Source: Collinsella aerofaciens (lineage in GTDB: Bacteria > Actinomycetota > Coriobacteriia > Coriobacteriales > Coriobacteriaceae). Taken from it: 64,000 bases of DNA. The stretch lies in the NCBI RefSeq assembly GCF_015554145.1, contig NZ_JADNHZ010000001.1, forward strand, positions 124,001-188,000. The letters are read 5' to 3'. The number at the start of each line of letters is the position of its first letter. The first letter of the stretch is position 1. Positions 55,009-63,378 of the stretch are shown piece after piece. The translations under genes were made by a program, and so were the position numbers. Under the pieces are notes generated by a model that was given only the letters and a program-made list of their open reading frames with translations, made no database searches and was not told the origin of the DNA.

Positions 55009-56214
55009 ATGACCACCCCCGACGAAAAGGCATTCGCCGCCCTCACCAAGCTGTTTGAGGAGGAGTTTGGCCCCATCGGCGACCGCCAGGTGCTCTACGT
55101 GCATGCGCCCGGGCGCTCCGAGATCAGCGGCAACCACACCGATCACGAGGGCGGCCACGTTATCGCCGGCTCGCTCGACGTCGCCGTTGACGGTATCGCC
55201 GTGGCCACCGATTCCAACAAGGTCCGCGTCGCCGACGAGGGCTACCCCACGTTTGAGATCACACTCGACACGCTGGATGTTCAGGAGTCCGAGAAGGGCA
55301 CCTCGGCAAGCCTCGTGCGCGGAATGGCCCACGAAATCGCTGCTCTGGGCGTTGAGCCCCAAGGCTTCGACTTTGCCTTTACCTGCTCCGTCCCCTCGGG
55401 TGGCGGCCTTTCTAGCTCCGCCGCTGTCGAGGCGGCTTACGGCCGCGCCATGGAGACGCTCTGGGGCGCGCCCGCCATTGAGCCCGTCACGCTCGCCCAG
55501 ATGAGCCAGCGCACCGAGAACAACTATTACGGCAAGCCCTGCGGTCTTATGGATCAGGCCGCCGTATGCCTGGGCGGTCTTGCCTACATGGACTTTGAGG
55601 ATCAGGCCCATCCTAAAACCCAGAAGCTCGAGCTCAACTTTGAGGATCACGGCTATGCGCTCGTGCTCGTTAAGGTCGGTGCCGACCACGTAGCCGCCAC
55701 TGACGACTACGCCGCCGTTCCGCGCGAGATGCAGGACGTCGCCGCCGAGTTTGGCAAGGCGCGCCTGTGCGAGGTCGACGTCGCCGACTTTGACGCCAAG
55801 CTCCCTGAGCTGCGCGCCAAGCTGGGCGACCGCGCCTGCCTGCGCGCCGTTCACTACTGGTACGAGAACGGCCTGGTCGACAAGCGCTGGGCAGCTCTGA
55901 ACGCCGGCGACATTGACCAGTTCCTGGTCCTGACGCGCGAATCCGGCGCCAGCTCCGCCATGTACCTGCAGAATGTTGTTGCCAAGCTGGGTTCCGAGCA
56001 GCCTTCCATGTATGCCTTGGCACTGGCCGAGCATGTGCTCGACGGCCGTGGCGCCGTTCGTATTCACGGCGGCGGCTTCGGCGGCACCATCCAGGCCTTC
56101 GTGCCGCTCGATCTGGTCGACACCTTCATTGCCAAGATGAACAGCTGGCTGGGCGAGGGCTCTGCCCGTCACTACGCCATCTCTGACAAGGGGGCTTATG
56201 CGGCATGGCTGTAA
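55009..56214 (+). CDS. galK: galactokinase
   Basis: A 401-residue GHMP kinase that phosphorylates galactose at C1, the entry to the Leloir pathway. The family signature appears as APGRSEISGNHTDHEGG (usually GRTNLIGEHTDY), with VPSGGGLSSSAAVEAA for the phosphate loop and the late HGGGFGGTIQAF. The NHTDH variation from EHTDY suggests a divergent subfamily found in some Actinobacteria and Firmicutes. GGAAAGGA precedes the ATG at 55009. It overlaps galT by 10 bp and lies downstream of three LacI-type operators. Confidence 0.93.
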   Translation: MTTPDEKAFAALTKLFEEEFGPIGDRQVLYVHAPGRSEISGNHTDHEGGHVIAGSLDVAVDGIAVATDSNKVRVADEGYPTFEITLDTLDVQESEKGTSASLVRGMAHEIAALGVEPQGFDFAFTCSVPSGGGLSSSAAVEAAYGRAMETLWGAPAIEPVTLAQMSQRTENNYYGKPCGLMDQAAVCLGGLAYMDFEDQAHPKTQKLELNFEDHGYALVLVKVGADHVAATDDYAAVPREMQDVAAEFGKARLCEVDVADFDAKLPELRAKLGDRACLRAVHYWYENGLVDKRWAALNAGDIDQFLVLTRESGASSAMYLQNVVAKLGSEQPSMYALALAEHVLDGRGAVRIHGGGFGGTIQAFVPLDLVDTFIAKMNSWLGEGSARHYAISDKGAYAAWL

Positions 56215-57833
56215 TGACCGACGTGCGCGAGGCTGCACAGAGCCTCATCGAATATGCCATCCACCGATCGATGATCGGACAGGACGATCGCATCTGGGCA
56301 TACAACACTATTTTGGAGTGCATCGGCGCCACGGGCCCCGCGCTCGACATGGCTTGGGCGCTCAAGACCGAGAAGATTTCGCTCTTGCACCCCGATACGC
56401 TCCCCGACTTTGACCTGGAGGGCACGCTTGCCGCGCTTTCCGAGGCCGCCGTTACCAACGGTGCCGCCGAGGACACGGCGTCGGGCCGCGACCGCATCGC
56501 CATGCACATCATGGGCGTACTCATGCCGAGGCCTTCGGTTGTAAACGAGGAGTTCAACGGACGTATGGGCGTCAACGAGCCCCGCGCCGCGACCGACTGG
56601 TTCTACGGCCTGTGCTGCGACGCCGGCTACGTGCGCCGTGCCGCCATCGCGCGCAACATCAAATGGAGCACCCCCACCAACTGGGGCGATCTTGAGATCA
56701 CCATCAACCTCTCCAAGCCTGAGAAGGACCCACGCGATATCGCCGCGGCTGGTGCCGCAAAGAACACGGGCGAGAAGTATCCCGCCTGCCAGCTCTGCAT
56801 CGAAAACGAGGGCTATCCCGGACGCTCCGCCGCAGCCGACGGCGGCGCTCACCCCGCTCGCCAGAATCTGCGCATTATCCCCATTGAGCTCAACGGCGAG
56901 CGCTGGGGTTTCCAGTACAGCCCGTACGCGTACTTTAACGAGCATTGCATTGCCATGAGCTCCGAGCATCGTCCGATGCACGTCGACCGCAAGGGCCTGA
57001 CCTGCCTGCTCGACTTTGTGGACCTGTTCCCGCATTACTTCATCGGCTCCAACGCCGACCTGCCCATCGTGGGCGGCTCGATTCTGTCGCACGACCACTT
57101 CCAGGGCGGCGCGCACGAGTTCCCCATGATGCACGCAGCCGAGGTCTCGCAGTTTAGCGTGCCCGGTTTTGACGAGGTCAGCGGTACCGTGCTGCAGTGG
57201 CCACTCTCTGTGCTGCGCCTGCGCTCGCACGACCGCGCTCAGCTGCTCGGCGCTGCCGAGAAGATTATCCTCGCCTGGCGCGAGTGGACCGATGAGTCTG
57301 TGGGCGTTATCGCGCACACAGCCGATGGCGTGGCGCACAACACCGTGACGCCCGTCATTCGCCGCGTCGACTCCCGCGGCAACGCCGGCGGCGAAATCTA
57401 CGAGGCCTACCTGGCGCTTCGCTGCAATATCACGACCGACGAGCACCCGCTGGGCGTTTTCCACCCGCATGCCGAGTATCACCACATTAAGAAGGAGAAC
57501 ATCGGCCTGATTGAGGTCATGGGCCTGGCCATTCTGCCGCCGCGCCTGGTTCCCGAGCTCGGCACTGTCCGCGAGCATCTGCTGGCGGCCAAGGCCGATG
57601 CCAGCTACGACCTTGCCGCTGCGCTCGAGGGCGACGACCTGTGCCGCAGCCATGCCGCGTGGGCCGAGGATGTTTTTGCCCGCCGCGCCGACGAGCTTAC
57701 GGCGGATAACGCCATCGATATCCTGCACGAGGAGGTCGGCGTGGTGTTTGGCCACGTGCTCGACAACGCCGGCGTCTTTAAATGGGACGAAGCCGGCCGC
57801 GCCGCCCAGCAGCGCTTCATCAACTCGCTGTAG
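56205..57833 (+). CDS. galT: UDP-glucose-hexose-1-phosphate uridylyltransferase, GalT class 2
   Basis: A 542-residue enzyme exchanging UMP between UDP-glucose and galactose-1-phosphate. It is the long class 2 form typical of Firmicutes and related bacteria: LMPRPSVVNEEFN near residue 108, GWSFQYSP-like segment RWGFQYSPYAYFNEHCI, and SHDHFQGGAHEFPM in place of the classical HPH motif. The ATG at 56205 (AAGGGGG 10 bases upstream) lies inside the end of galK; an ATG at 56214 would give a TAATG overlap. Followed by a strong terminator. UDP-galactose epimerase (galE) is not in the window. Confidence 0.94.
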   Translation: MAVMTDVREAAQSLIEYAIHRSMIGQDDRIWAYNTILECIGATGPALDMAWALKTEKISLLHPDTLPDFDLEGTLAALSEAAVTNGAAEDTASGRDRIAMHIMGVLMPRPSVVNEEFNGRMGVNEPRAATDWFYGLCCDAGYVRRAAIARNIKWSTPTNWGDLEITINLSKPEKDPRDIAAAGAAKNTGEKYPACQLCIENEGYPGRSAAADGGAHPARQNLRIIPIELNGERWGFQYSPYAYFNEHCIAMSSEHRPMHVDRKGLTCLLDFVDLFPHYFIGSNADLPIVGGSILSHDHFQGGAHEFPMMHAAEVSQFSVPGFDEVSGTVLQWPLSVLRLRSHDRAQLLGAAEKIILAWREWTDESVGVIAHTADGVAHNTVTPVIRRVDSRGNAGGEIYEAYLALRCNITTDEHPLGVFHPHAEYHHIKKENIGLIEVMGLAILPPRLVPELGTVREHLLAAKADASYDLAAALEGDDLCRSHAAWAEDVFARRADELTADNAIDILHEEVGVVFGHVLDNAGVFKWDEAGRAAQQRFINSL

Positions 57834-57884
57834 CATACGAGTTCGAGCCTCATCAGCGGCCACGACATAACCGCCCACACGACA

Positions 57885-57926
57885 ACGGCGCCCGCCGGCA
57901 ACATCGCCGACGGGCGCCGTTTTATT
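57885..57926 (+). terminator. terminator of galK-galT
   Basis: ACGGCGCCCG / CGGGCGCCGT arms with inner CCGGC / GCCG pairing, followed by TTTTATT. Confidence 0.85.
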
Positions 57927-57928
57927 GG

Positions 57929-57986
57929 TTAGTCATTGGGGACGCTCTTAAACGACTAGTCAAACAAGAACGTCCCCGACGACTAA
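57929..57986. repeat. P3 double hairpin, copy 2
   Basis: Two P3 units head to head (TTAGTCATT-GGGGACGCTCTTA and, on the other strand, TTAGTCGTC-GGGGACGTTCTTG), nearly identical to 30568-30627 but with the central AAACGACTAGTCAAAC inverted. Confidence 0.78.
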
Positions 57987-57992
57987 TGACTC

Positions 57993-58056
57993 GAGCGTGG
58001 AAAATCTCCCTCTTTGAGCTCGTATGGGCACCAAAAGCGGGAGATTATCCACGCTC
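57993..58056 (-). terminator. long hairpin after lacC
   Basis: 18-bp arms GAGCGTGGAAAATCTCCC (57993-58010) and complement (58039-58056), 17 of 18 paired, with a 28-nt loop; 22 bp beyond the lacC stop. No good T-run. Confidence 0.55.
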
Positions 58057-58078
58057 ATTCTATTAGGAGTCACAACCG

Positions 58079-59014
58079 CTACAACTCTACGACCTCAACG
58101 TTGTTGTAGATCTCGTCCCAGCGGTCCATGACCAGGTGGCCGGTCTTGGGATCCATGGCGTTGAGCTTGCCGCAGGTATTGGCGGTCTTGAGCACCGTGA
58201 CGTCGTCGGCACCAGCAGCAATGGCATGCGCAAAGCCGGCGATGGTCGAGTCGCCGGAACCCGTCGCGTTCACAGCCGCAATCGCGGGCGTCTTGGCGCG
58301 GAACGCGCGACCCTCATGGAAGCCCACCGAACCGGCAGCGCCCATCGAAACGACAACCCAGGGAATATCGGCAAAGCGGCCATCGGCGGCAAGCGCCTCG
58401 CGCAGGGCATCGACATCATCGGTCGTAAAGGACATACCCAGCAGGCCGTTAATCTCGGTCAGGTTGGGCTTTACGAGCTCAGGCTTAGCGTCGGACTCCA
58501 GCGCGGCCTCCAGCGATGCACCCGAGGTGTCGAGCAGCACCTTGGCGCCCGCCTCCTCGGCGATCTTGACGAGCTCGGCATAGTAGCCGGCATCGACACC
58601 ACGCGGCAGCGAGCCCGAAAGCGTCACAACGTCCGCCTTCGCCGCAAGCTCGGCGAACTTGGCCGTAAAGGCCTCGAGCTCGGCCGGGGCGATCTGCGGG
58701 CCGCTCTCCAGCAGCTCGGTCTGATTACCCTCGTGCAGGATATTCAGGCAAATGCGCGTCTCACCGGCGATGGGCACAAAGTCGTTCTTGACGCCGTCGG
58801 CATCCATAAGCTCGGCCATATAGGCACCCATGTGGCCGCCGAGCAGGCCGGTCGCGAGCACATCGTCGCCCAACTGCAGCAGCACGCGGCTCACGTTGAG
58901 ACCCTTGCCGCCAGCGGTCTTTTCGGGCGTCACGCGGTTCACGTCGTCGATGATCAGCTTGTCGAGTTGATAGCGCGTATCGATCGACGGGTTCATGGTA
59001 ACGGTCAGAATCAT
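58079..59014 (-). CDS. lacC: PfkB-family sugar kinase, probable tagatose-6-phosphate kinase
   Basis: A 311-residue ribokinase-fold enzyme. MILTVTMNPSIDTRYQL at the start, KTAGGKGLNVSRVLLQLG, and the catalytic NATGSGDSTIAGFAHAI near the C-terminus (Asp in GSGD) define the LacC/FruK subgroup of hexose-phosphate kinases. Linkage with lacA, lacB and lacX favours tagatose-6-phosphate kinase over 1-phosphofructokinase; the sequence alone cannot separate them. CAGGAGT precedes the ATG at 59014. It follows lacX on the same strand after 56 bp. Confidence 0.88.
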   Translation of the reverse strand: MILTVTMNPSIDTRYQLDKLIIDDVNRVTPEKTAGGKGLNVSRVLLQLGDDVLATGLLGGHMGAYMAELMDADGVKNDFVPIAGETRICLNILHEGNQTELLESGPQIAPAELEAFTAKFAELAAKADVVTLSGSLPRGVDAGYYAELVKIAEEAGAKVLLDTSGASLEAALESDAKPELVKPNLTEINGLLGMSFTTDDVDALREALAADGRFADIPWVVVSMGAAGSVGFHEGRAFRAKTPAIAAVNATGSGDSTIAGFAHAIAAGADDVTVLKTANTCGKLNAMDPKTGHLVMDRWDEIYNNVEVVEL

Positions 59015-59070
59015 GTTGAACTCCTGTTTCCGGGGCACGACGTGTGCGACCCCAAACATACGATAGCTCT

Positions 59071-59952
59071 TTAAAGGATCTCGATCTCAAAACCGCGGGT
59101 GACGGTCTCCCCCGGCTTGGCAACCAGGCAGCCACGCTTGTGCTCCAGAATATCGTCCTCGTCGGAGCAGGTGGACAGGCCGCCCCACGGTTCCACGGCC
59201 ACAAAGTCGCCTTCGGGCTTGCTCCACACAATCAGGTACGGCATATCGCGGAACGTTAGGCGCACGCCCTTGTCCTCGGTTTTCTTGGTCAGCGTAACCA
59301 CGCGGCTCTCGAGCACGTCGAAGATGGTCTCGGCAAAGTCAAAGAGTTCGTGGGTCAGCGGCAGGTTCTGGCCGATCATGGGGTTCTTGCTGCGATGCTC
59401 AACATCAATCAGGCCCGTCGAGGGAACGGCAGTACAGAGCTCGGCGGCCTCACGCTGCTCAAAACGAAGCTCGTAATCGTCATAGGACTCGCCCTCGTCG
59501 AGCGGGCACGTAAAGCCGGGGTGACCGCCCACAAAGAACGGCATGTCCTCGGTACCCTCATTGGTCACCTCGTACGACACGGCCACCTTTTCCGAATCGA
59601 TCGCGTAACGAGCAACGATCTTAAACGGATACGGGTACTGCTCGAGCAACTCGGCATGGTCGGCAGAGCTCAGGCTCAGCGCAACCATGTTATCGCCCTG
59701 CTCCTCGAGCTTCCACTCCTGCTTGCGAGCAAAGCCGTGGCGGGCGAGCTTTACCTCGCGGCCGCCCACGGTCATCGCGCGGCCGTCACGAAGGCCGCCG
59801 CAGATCGGAAAGCAAATGGGCGCCTGGCCCGACCAAACCGCCGGGTCACCCTGCCACAGGTACTCACGATCGTTGGCTTTAATCGAAGTGAACGATCCGC
59901 CAGCCGTGCTCAGTGCCACGCGAACAGAACCGTTATCAAGAACAAACTCCAT
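59071..59952 (-). CDS. lacX: aldose 1-epimerase family protein (LacX-like)
   Basis: A 293-residue galactose mutarotase-fold protein. MEFVLDNGSVRVALSTAGGSFTSIKANDREYLWQGDPAVW resembles LacX from lactic acid bacteria, with the conserved His in ARHGFARKQEW and FVGGHPGFTCPL and a Glu in VAVEPWGGLS. The enzyme would interconvert anomers of a hexose or hexose phosphate. It lies between lacB (119 bp away) and lacC, as in lactococcal lac operons where lacX is also present. Its exact substrate is not established in the family. Confidence 0.87.
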   Translation of the reverse strand: MEFVLDNGSVRVALSTAGGSFTSIKANDREYLWQGDPAVWSGQAPICFPICGGLRDGRAMTVGGREVKLARHGFARKQEWKLEEQGDNMVALSLSSADHAELLEQYPYPFKIVARYAIDSEKVAVSYEVTNEGTEDMPFFVGGHPGFTCPLDEGESYDDYELRFEQREAAELCTAVPSTGLIDVEHRSKNPMIGQNLPLTHELFDFAETIFDVLESRVVTLTKKTEDKGVRLTFRDMPYLIVWSKPEGDFVAVEPWGGLSTCSDEDDILEHKRGCLVAKPGETVTRGFEIEIL

Positions 59953-60071
59953 AGGAGCCTTCCCTTTCGTACGCCAGCCCGCCGAGTCAGTGGGGCTGAT
60001 AGAAAACCGGCCCGCGCCCCCTCACAGAAACGCGAGCCGTCAACGGACTAGTAAATTACGCCGGATACCCG

Positions 60072-60596
60072 CTAGTCATGGTATTCGCCGCGGTCCCACT
60101 TCTCGAGGAACTCGTCAAAGAAGTGCGGGTCAGCCTGAGCCTCGGCGTCGGCCTTATTGCAAGCGTCAATCTTGGCGATCAGGGCGTCGTGCTCGGGAGT
60201 CTTCTCGTAGGGCTCCTCCAGGAAGGCAAGCATAATGTCGGCCATCAGGAACTCACCGGTGATCTTACCGCCAAAGCCCACGATGTTGGCGTTGAGCTCG
60301 CGACGGGCATACAGGGCAGAGGTCATGTCGCGAACCAGGGCGCAGCGAGCGCCGGGAACCTTGTTGACGGCGTTGGTGATGCCGATGCCGGTGCCGCACA
60401 GGGCCACGCCAAAGTCGGCCTTGCCGCTGGCAACAGCCTCGCCCACGGCCTTACCGTAGATGGGATAGTGCGTACGGGTGTGGCTGTAGGTGCCGCAGTC
60501 GAGCACCTTGTAGCCAGCCTGCTCCAGGCGGTCGGCCAGATAGATCTTCTCGTCCGTAACGATATGGTCGCAACCGATTGCGATGGTCTTCTTCAT
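60072..60596 (-). CDS. lacB: galactose-6-phosphate isomerase subunit LacB
   Basis: A 174-residue RpiB/LacAB-family subunit. [31 protein letters not shown] and the catalytic-site segment [25 protein letters not shown] match LacB, which with LacA makes the heteromeric isomerase converting galactose-6-phosphate to tagatose-6-phosphate. The active-site Cys is in LCGTGIG. AAAGGAC upstream supports the ATG. lacA lies 63 bp upstream on the same strand. Confidence 0.93.
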   Translation of the reverse strand: MKKTIAIGCDHIVTDEKIYLADRLEQAGYKVLDCGTYSHTRTHYPIYGKAVGEAVASGKADFGVALCGTGIGITNAVNKVPGARCALVRDMTSALYARRELNANIVGFGGKITGEFLMADIMLAFLEEPYEKTPEHDALIAKIDACNKADAEAQADPHFFDEFLEKWDRGEYHD

Positions 60597-60659
60597 CAGA
60601 ACGTCCTTTCGTCTGAATTCACAAGTTGAGATAGAAGTTCGAGTTCTCGGTGGCTCTCG

Positions 60660-61088
60660 TTAGGCCATCTTGTTGAGCATGTCGACACGGATCTGGTGAC
60701 GGCCGCCGGCGTACTGGGCGCGCAGGAACTCGCGGGCGATCTTCTTGGCGACCTCGGTGCCCACAACGCCCGGGCCCATGGTGACCATGCGCGAGCCGTT
60801 GTGCTCGCGGGTCATGTAGGCGGAACGCTCGTCGGAAATGTTGGCGACGACCATGCCCTTGATCTTGACGGCGGCCATATAGGAGCCGACGCCGTACTTA
60901 TCGAATGCGAAGCCCTGGGAATCCTTGTGCTCCAGCAGGTCCTTGGCAACGGCGGTCGCGGAATCGACAAAGTCCGCGGCAGGGGTCTCGGAATAGTCGA
61001 CGACCTCGTGACCGTCGGCGATGAGCATCTCCTTGATGGACTCCTTCATCGACATACCGTCGGCATCGGAAGCGATTACAACCCTCAT
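60660..61088 (-). CDS. lacA: galactose-6-phosphate isomerase subunit LacA
   Basis: A 142-residue partner of LacB. MRVVIASDADGMSMKESIKEML and FDKYGVGSYMAAVKIKGMVVANISDERSAYMTREHNGSRMVTMG match LacA, in which the catalytic Cys of RpiB-type isomerases is missing, as seen here (DKYGVGS where LacB has LCGTGIG). Length is normal. AAGGAGG precedes the ATG. First gene of lacA-lacB-lacX-lacC; its promoter region carries TGAACA/CGAACA repeats shared with the lacF promoter. Confidence 0.93.
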   Translation of the reverse strand: MRVVIASDADGMSMKESIKEMLIADGHEVVDYSETPAADFVDSATAVAKDLLEHKDSQGFAFDKYGVGSYMAAVKIKGMVVANISDERSAYMTREHNGSRMVTMGPGVVGTEVAKKIAREFLRAQYAGGRHQIRVDMLNKMA

Positions 61089-61196
61089 GACATCCTCCTT
61101 GAGAGATACGCAGGTGCGTAGTTTCTGTTTGGAAGTGTTGAATCGCGCTCAGGTCCGGGCATCTGAATGTGCGGTTCTTCACTGTTCATGTTTATT

Positions 61197-61270
61197 TGAA
61201 CACATTCGAACATAGGTTGCAACCATTATTTGTTTAACTTTGTTCTTTTTTGAACAAATACCGTTCACGG
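61197..61270 (-). promoter_or_regulatory. lac operator region upstream of lacA
   Basis: TGAACACATTCGAACATA (61197-61214) matches TGAACAATATCGAACACA (63333-63350, upstream of lacF) at 14 of 18 positions. A palindrome TTTGTTC...GAACAAA (61239-61258) and ACCGTTCACGG (61260-61270) follow. Likely targets of the DeoR-type regulator and a second factor. Confidence 0.6.
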
Positions 61271-61323
61271 ATGATTGCCGACCGTTTGAGCCCGGCGCAG
61301 ACGTAGCGACCATGTGTTCAACA

Positions 61324-61359
61324 AACAAAAGGGCGGCCGAGAACGTGTCTCGGCCGCCC
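61324..61359 (-). terminator. terminator of the 61397 membrane protein gene
   Basis: Perfect 12-bp arms GGGCGGCCGAGA / TCTCGGCCGCCC, 5-nt loop, TTTTGTTTG after it on the minus strand. Confidence 0.85.
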
Positions 61360-61396
61360 CTTCGGCGGTATTCCCCGGTATATACAGCTGTTTTAG

Positions 61397-62410
61397 CTAC
61401 TCAGACTGCCTGTTCTTCTTGGCATGTTTGGACGGAGCGCTCAAGAAACGACCCGTCAGATAGTTCGCGGGACCGGAGATATCAATCCCCAGCAGGGTGT
61501 GGCCCAGCCACAGAAACGCCACAAGCACCAGCAGCGGGATAACGCACGAGGTCACGATCATCACGATGACGCCTTCGATCAAATCGGTCACCTGCTGCAC
61601 GATCTCATCGGTCATTTGCTTGGCACCACTGGTTACCGACGTGACCAGGCTCGAGGCACCGTCGGCAAGCTGTTCAAGCACGTTCTTGGACTCTGTGGAC
61701 TCGGTCTTTTTCTTGCTTGCTTTGGAGCTGTCGCTATCTGCCGCACTCGCAGCGTCGGCCGCCTTTTGCTCGGCTGCCTCGATGCTCACTCGATACGTTT
61801 CGTCGACCTTTTGCGACACCCATACGCTTGCAGGCACCAACGCCATGCCGATCATGGCAACCACCAGCACGCGAGTCGCCACGCGGCGCAGGACGGCGCT
61901 CGTGCTCCAGCGCCCATGAATGCCAAGCGACACCGCAAAGAGCACCAACGCAAACGGGATTAAGATGCCTAGGCCAACCGACCACAAAATAGTCAGCAGA
62001 TATTTCTCGAGATAGAGCACGGCAAGCACGATGCCCAAGTTGCCTGAAAGCTGCGCGAGCTGCTCGGCAACCGGCGTTCCCGTATCACCCGGCAGCGCGG
62101 TAATGCCCGCAGATAGCGCCACGCACGAGGTCGTGAGCGCCAGTACGTTACCTTTCTTTTGATCGATGACCTCGATGGTGGAGTCCCAAGTCTTGGTATC
62201 GGCAAAATGCGGACGAGCTACAAAGCCCGACAGCAGCGCCAGCACCACGAGCGCAACGATAAAGCCAATCTGCAGCTTTTTGTTTGCGCACACGACATCG
62301 GACAGGCTGGGCTGCAGCTCGGTTACCGTCGTATGCTCGGTTATCTGGACAGGACGCCCATGAGCCATCTCATACGCGTCTCTTTTTTGAATTGATCCGT
62401 TGTCCGGCAT
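61397..62410 (-). CDS. multi-pass membrane protein of unknown function
   Basis: A 337-residue protein with about five membrane segments (near 48-67, 85-105, 120-165, 175-195 and 285-310). Between the fourth and fifth is a soluble stretch with Ala/Asp/Ser/Lys-rich low complexity (KAADAASAADSDSSKASKKKTE) that could be a coiled or disordered linker. I do not recognise a family. It ends in a basic tail (SKHAKKNRQSE). It lies between lacF and lacA on the same strand but behind its own terminator, so a role in sugar uptake is not supported beyond position. Confidence 0.75.
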   Translation of the reverse strand: MPDNGSIQKRDAYEMAHGRPVQITEHTTVTELQPSLSDVVCANKKLQIGFIVALVVLALLSGFVARPHFADTKTWDSTIEVIDQKKGNVLALTTSCVALSAGITALPGDTGTPVAEQLAQLSGNLGIVLAVLYLEKYLLTILWSVGLGILIPFALVLFAVSLGIHGRWSTSAVLRRVATRVLVVAMIGMALVPASVWVSQKVDETYRVSIEAAEQKAADAASAADSDSSKASKKKTESTESKNVLEQLADGASSLVTSVTSGAKQMTDEIVQQVTDLIEGVIVMIVTSCVIPLLVLVAFLWLGHTLLGIDISGPANYLTGRFLSAPSKHAKKNRQSE

Positions 62411-62527
62411 TTGGATACCTCCTCATTCCGGCCTGTATTGCGGTGGAAAGTATACCCACCCATCGAAAAACTGAACGGCAGGAGGTGCAACAGGCTGCTG
62501 CATGATCCGCCCGCCATGAAATGGGCC

Positions 62528-62657
62528 CATCTACTACGTTTAACCGCCCATCCCCGACCATGCCACAAAGCGGAAAAACAAAACCGCAGGTAGAAGTCCT
62601 GCGGTTTTTCATGAAACGCGGGTGTGTTCGAGGGTATCGGGTTAAACGTAGTAGATG
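62528..62657. repeat. P2 palindrome, copy with 18-bp perfect outer arms
   Basis: CATCTACTACGTTTAACC (62528-62545) and its exact complement (62640-62657). The tip is AAAACCGCAGG-TAGAAGT-CCTGCGGTTTT (62580-62608), followed by GGGTGTGTTCGA, as in the 43.6-kb copy GCGGTGTGCTCGA. Confidence 0.8.
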
Positions 62658-62765
62658 AGCCAGTTTCGTGGCGAGCGCTGCCAACCGATCCTCCGGGGAC
62701 GGGAAAAGCGGGTCATTTGGGGCTGTCGGCCCCTATTTCGCCGCAACCTAGATAGGTGAGATACA

Positions 62766-62799
62766 GAAAAACCCTGCCGCGGATAGCGGCAGGGTTTTT
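62766..62799 (-). terminator. terminator of lacF
   Basis: AAAACCCTGCCGC / GCGGCAGGGTTTT stem with a 5-nt loop and T-runs on both strands; 28 bp beyond the lacF stop. Confidence 0.85.
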
Positions 62800-62826
62800 G
62801 GAAGGGGACGAGGTTGTGCGAGCTCG

Positions 62827-63165
62827 TTAGGCGAGCTTGGCCTCGAGCTCAGCGATGCGCTTGTAGGCATCGATGGTAAAGCGGGCCTGCTTCTCCAGGA
62901 TCATAGTGGTCATGAGAGTGTCCTGAGCGTGAGCCATGATGAAGGTCATCTCCATCTCGCCGCCGCCGGCCTCCTGCGAAAGCAGCTTGGTCTGCGTGTC
63001 ATGGGCGCCGATAAGTGCATCGCTGGCATCCTTGTGCAGCTGTTCGGCCTTCTCAAAATCACCCTCGCGAGCAGCATCGAGCGCTGCAAGCAGATCGGTC
63101 TGGGCGTCACCTGCGTATGCGACAATCTCGAATCCAACCATCGAGATTTCTTCTTTGGTTGCCAT
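62827..63165 (-). CDS. lacF: PTS lactose/cellobiose-type EIIA component
   Basis: A 112-residue helical EIIA protein that passes phosphate from HPr to a EIIB partner. The family layout is seen: MVGFEIVAYAGDAQTDLLAALDAAREGDFEKAEQLHKDASDALIGAHDTQTKLL, then the phosphorylated His in FIMAHAQDTLMTTM. The four-helix bundle and size match LacF and CelC; linkage with lacA-lacC favours lactose. AAAGGA precedes the ATG. The membrane component (LacE) and phospho-beta-galactosidase are not in the window, so the full system lies elsewhere or beyond 64 kb. Confidence 0.92.
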   Translation of the reverse strand: MATKEEISMVGFEIVAYAGDAQTDLLAALDAAREGDFEKAEQLHKDASDALIGAHDTQTKLLSQEAGGGEMEMTFIMAHAQDTLMTTMILEKQARFTIDAYKRIAELEAKLA

Positions 63166-63250
63166 ATTGCGTTCCTTTCACATATGAACCAATCGAGAGC
63201 ATCGCGTCCGGGCATACGCGCTGCGTTCTGTATGGCAGAAACATTAACAT

Positions 63251-63350
63251 TCAAACAAAAAAGAACAGCGCAAAACGTAATTTCAAGCTATGAACGGTCA
63301 TTTTTCGCCCGTGAACGGTTTTTAAACCAATCTGAACAATATCGAACACA
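63251..63350 (-). promoter_or_regulatory. lac operator region upstream of lacF
   Basis: TGAACAATATCGAACACA (63333-63350), CCGTGAACGGT (63309-63319), TGAACGGTC (63291-63299) and CAAAAAAGAACA (63256-63267). The first and last are shared with the lacA promoter, the middle two with the gal, agmatine and pfl regions. Confidence 0.55.
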
Positions 63351-63378
63351 GTTAGCGGCAACCCAAACAGGTCCGCCT

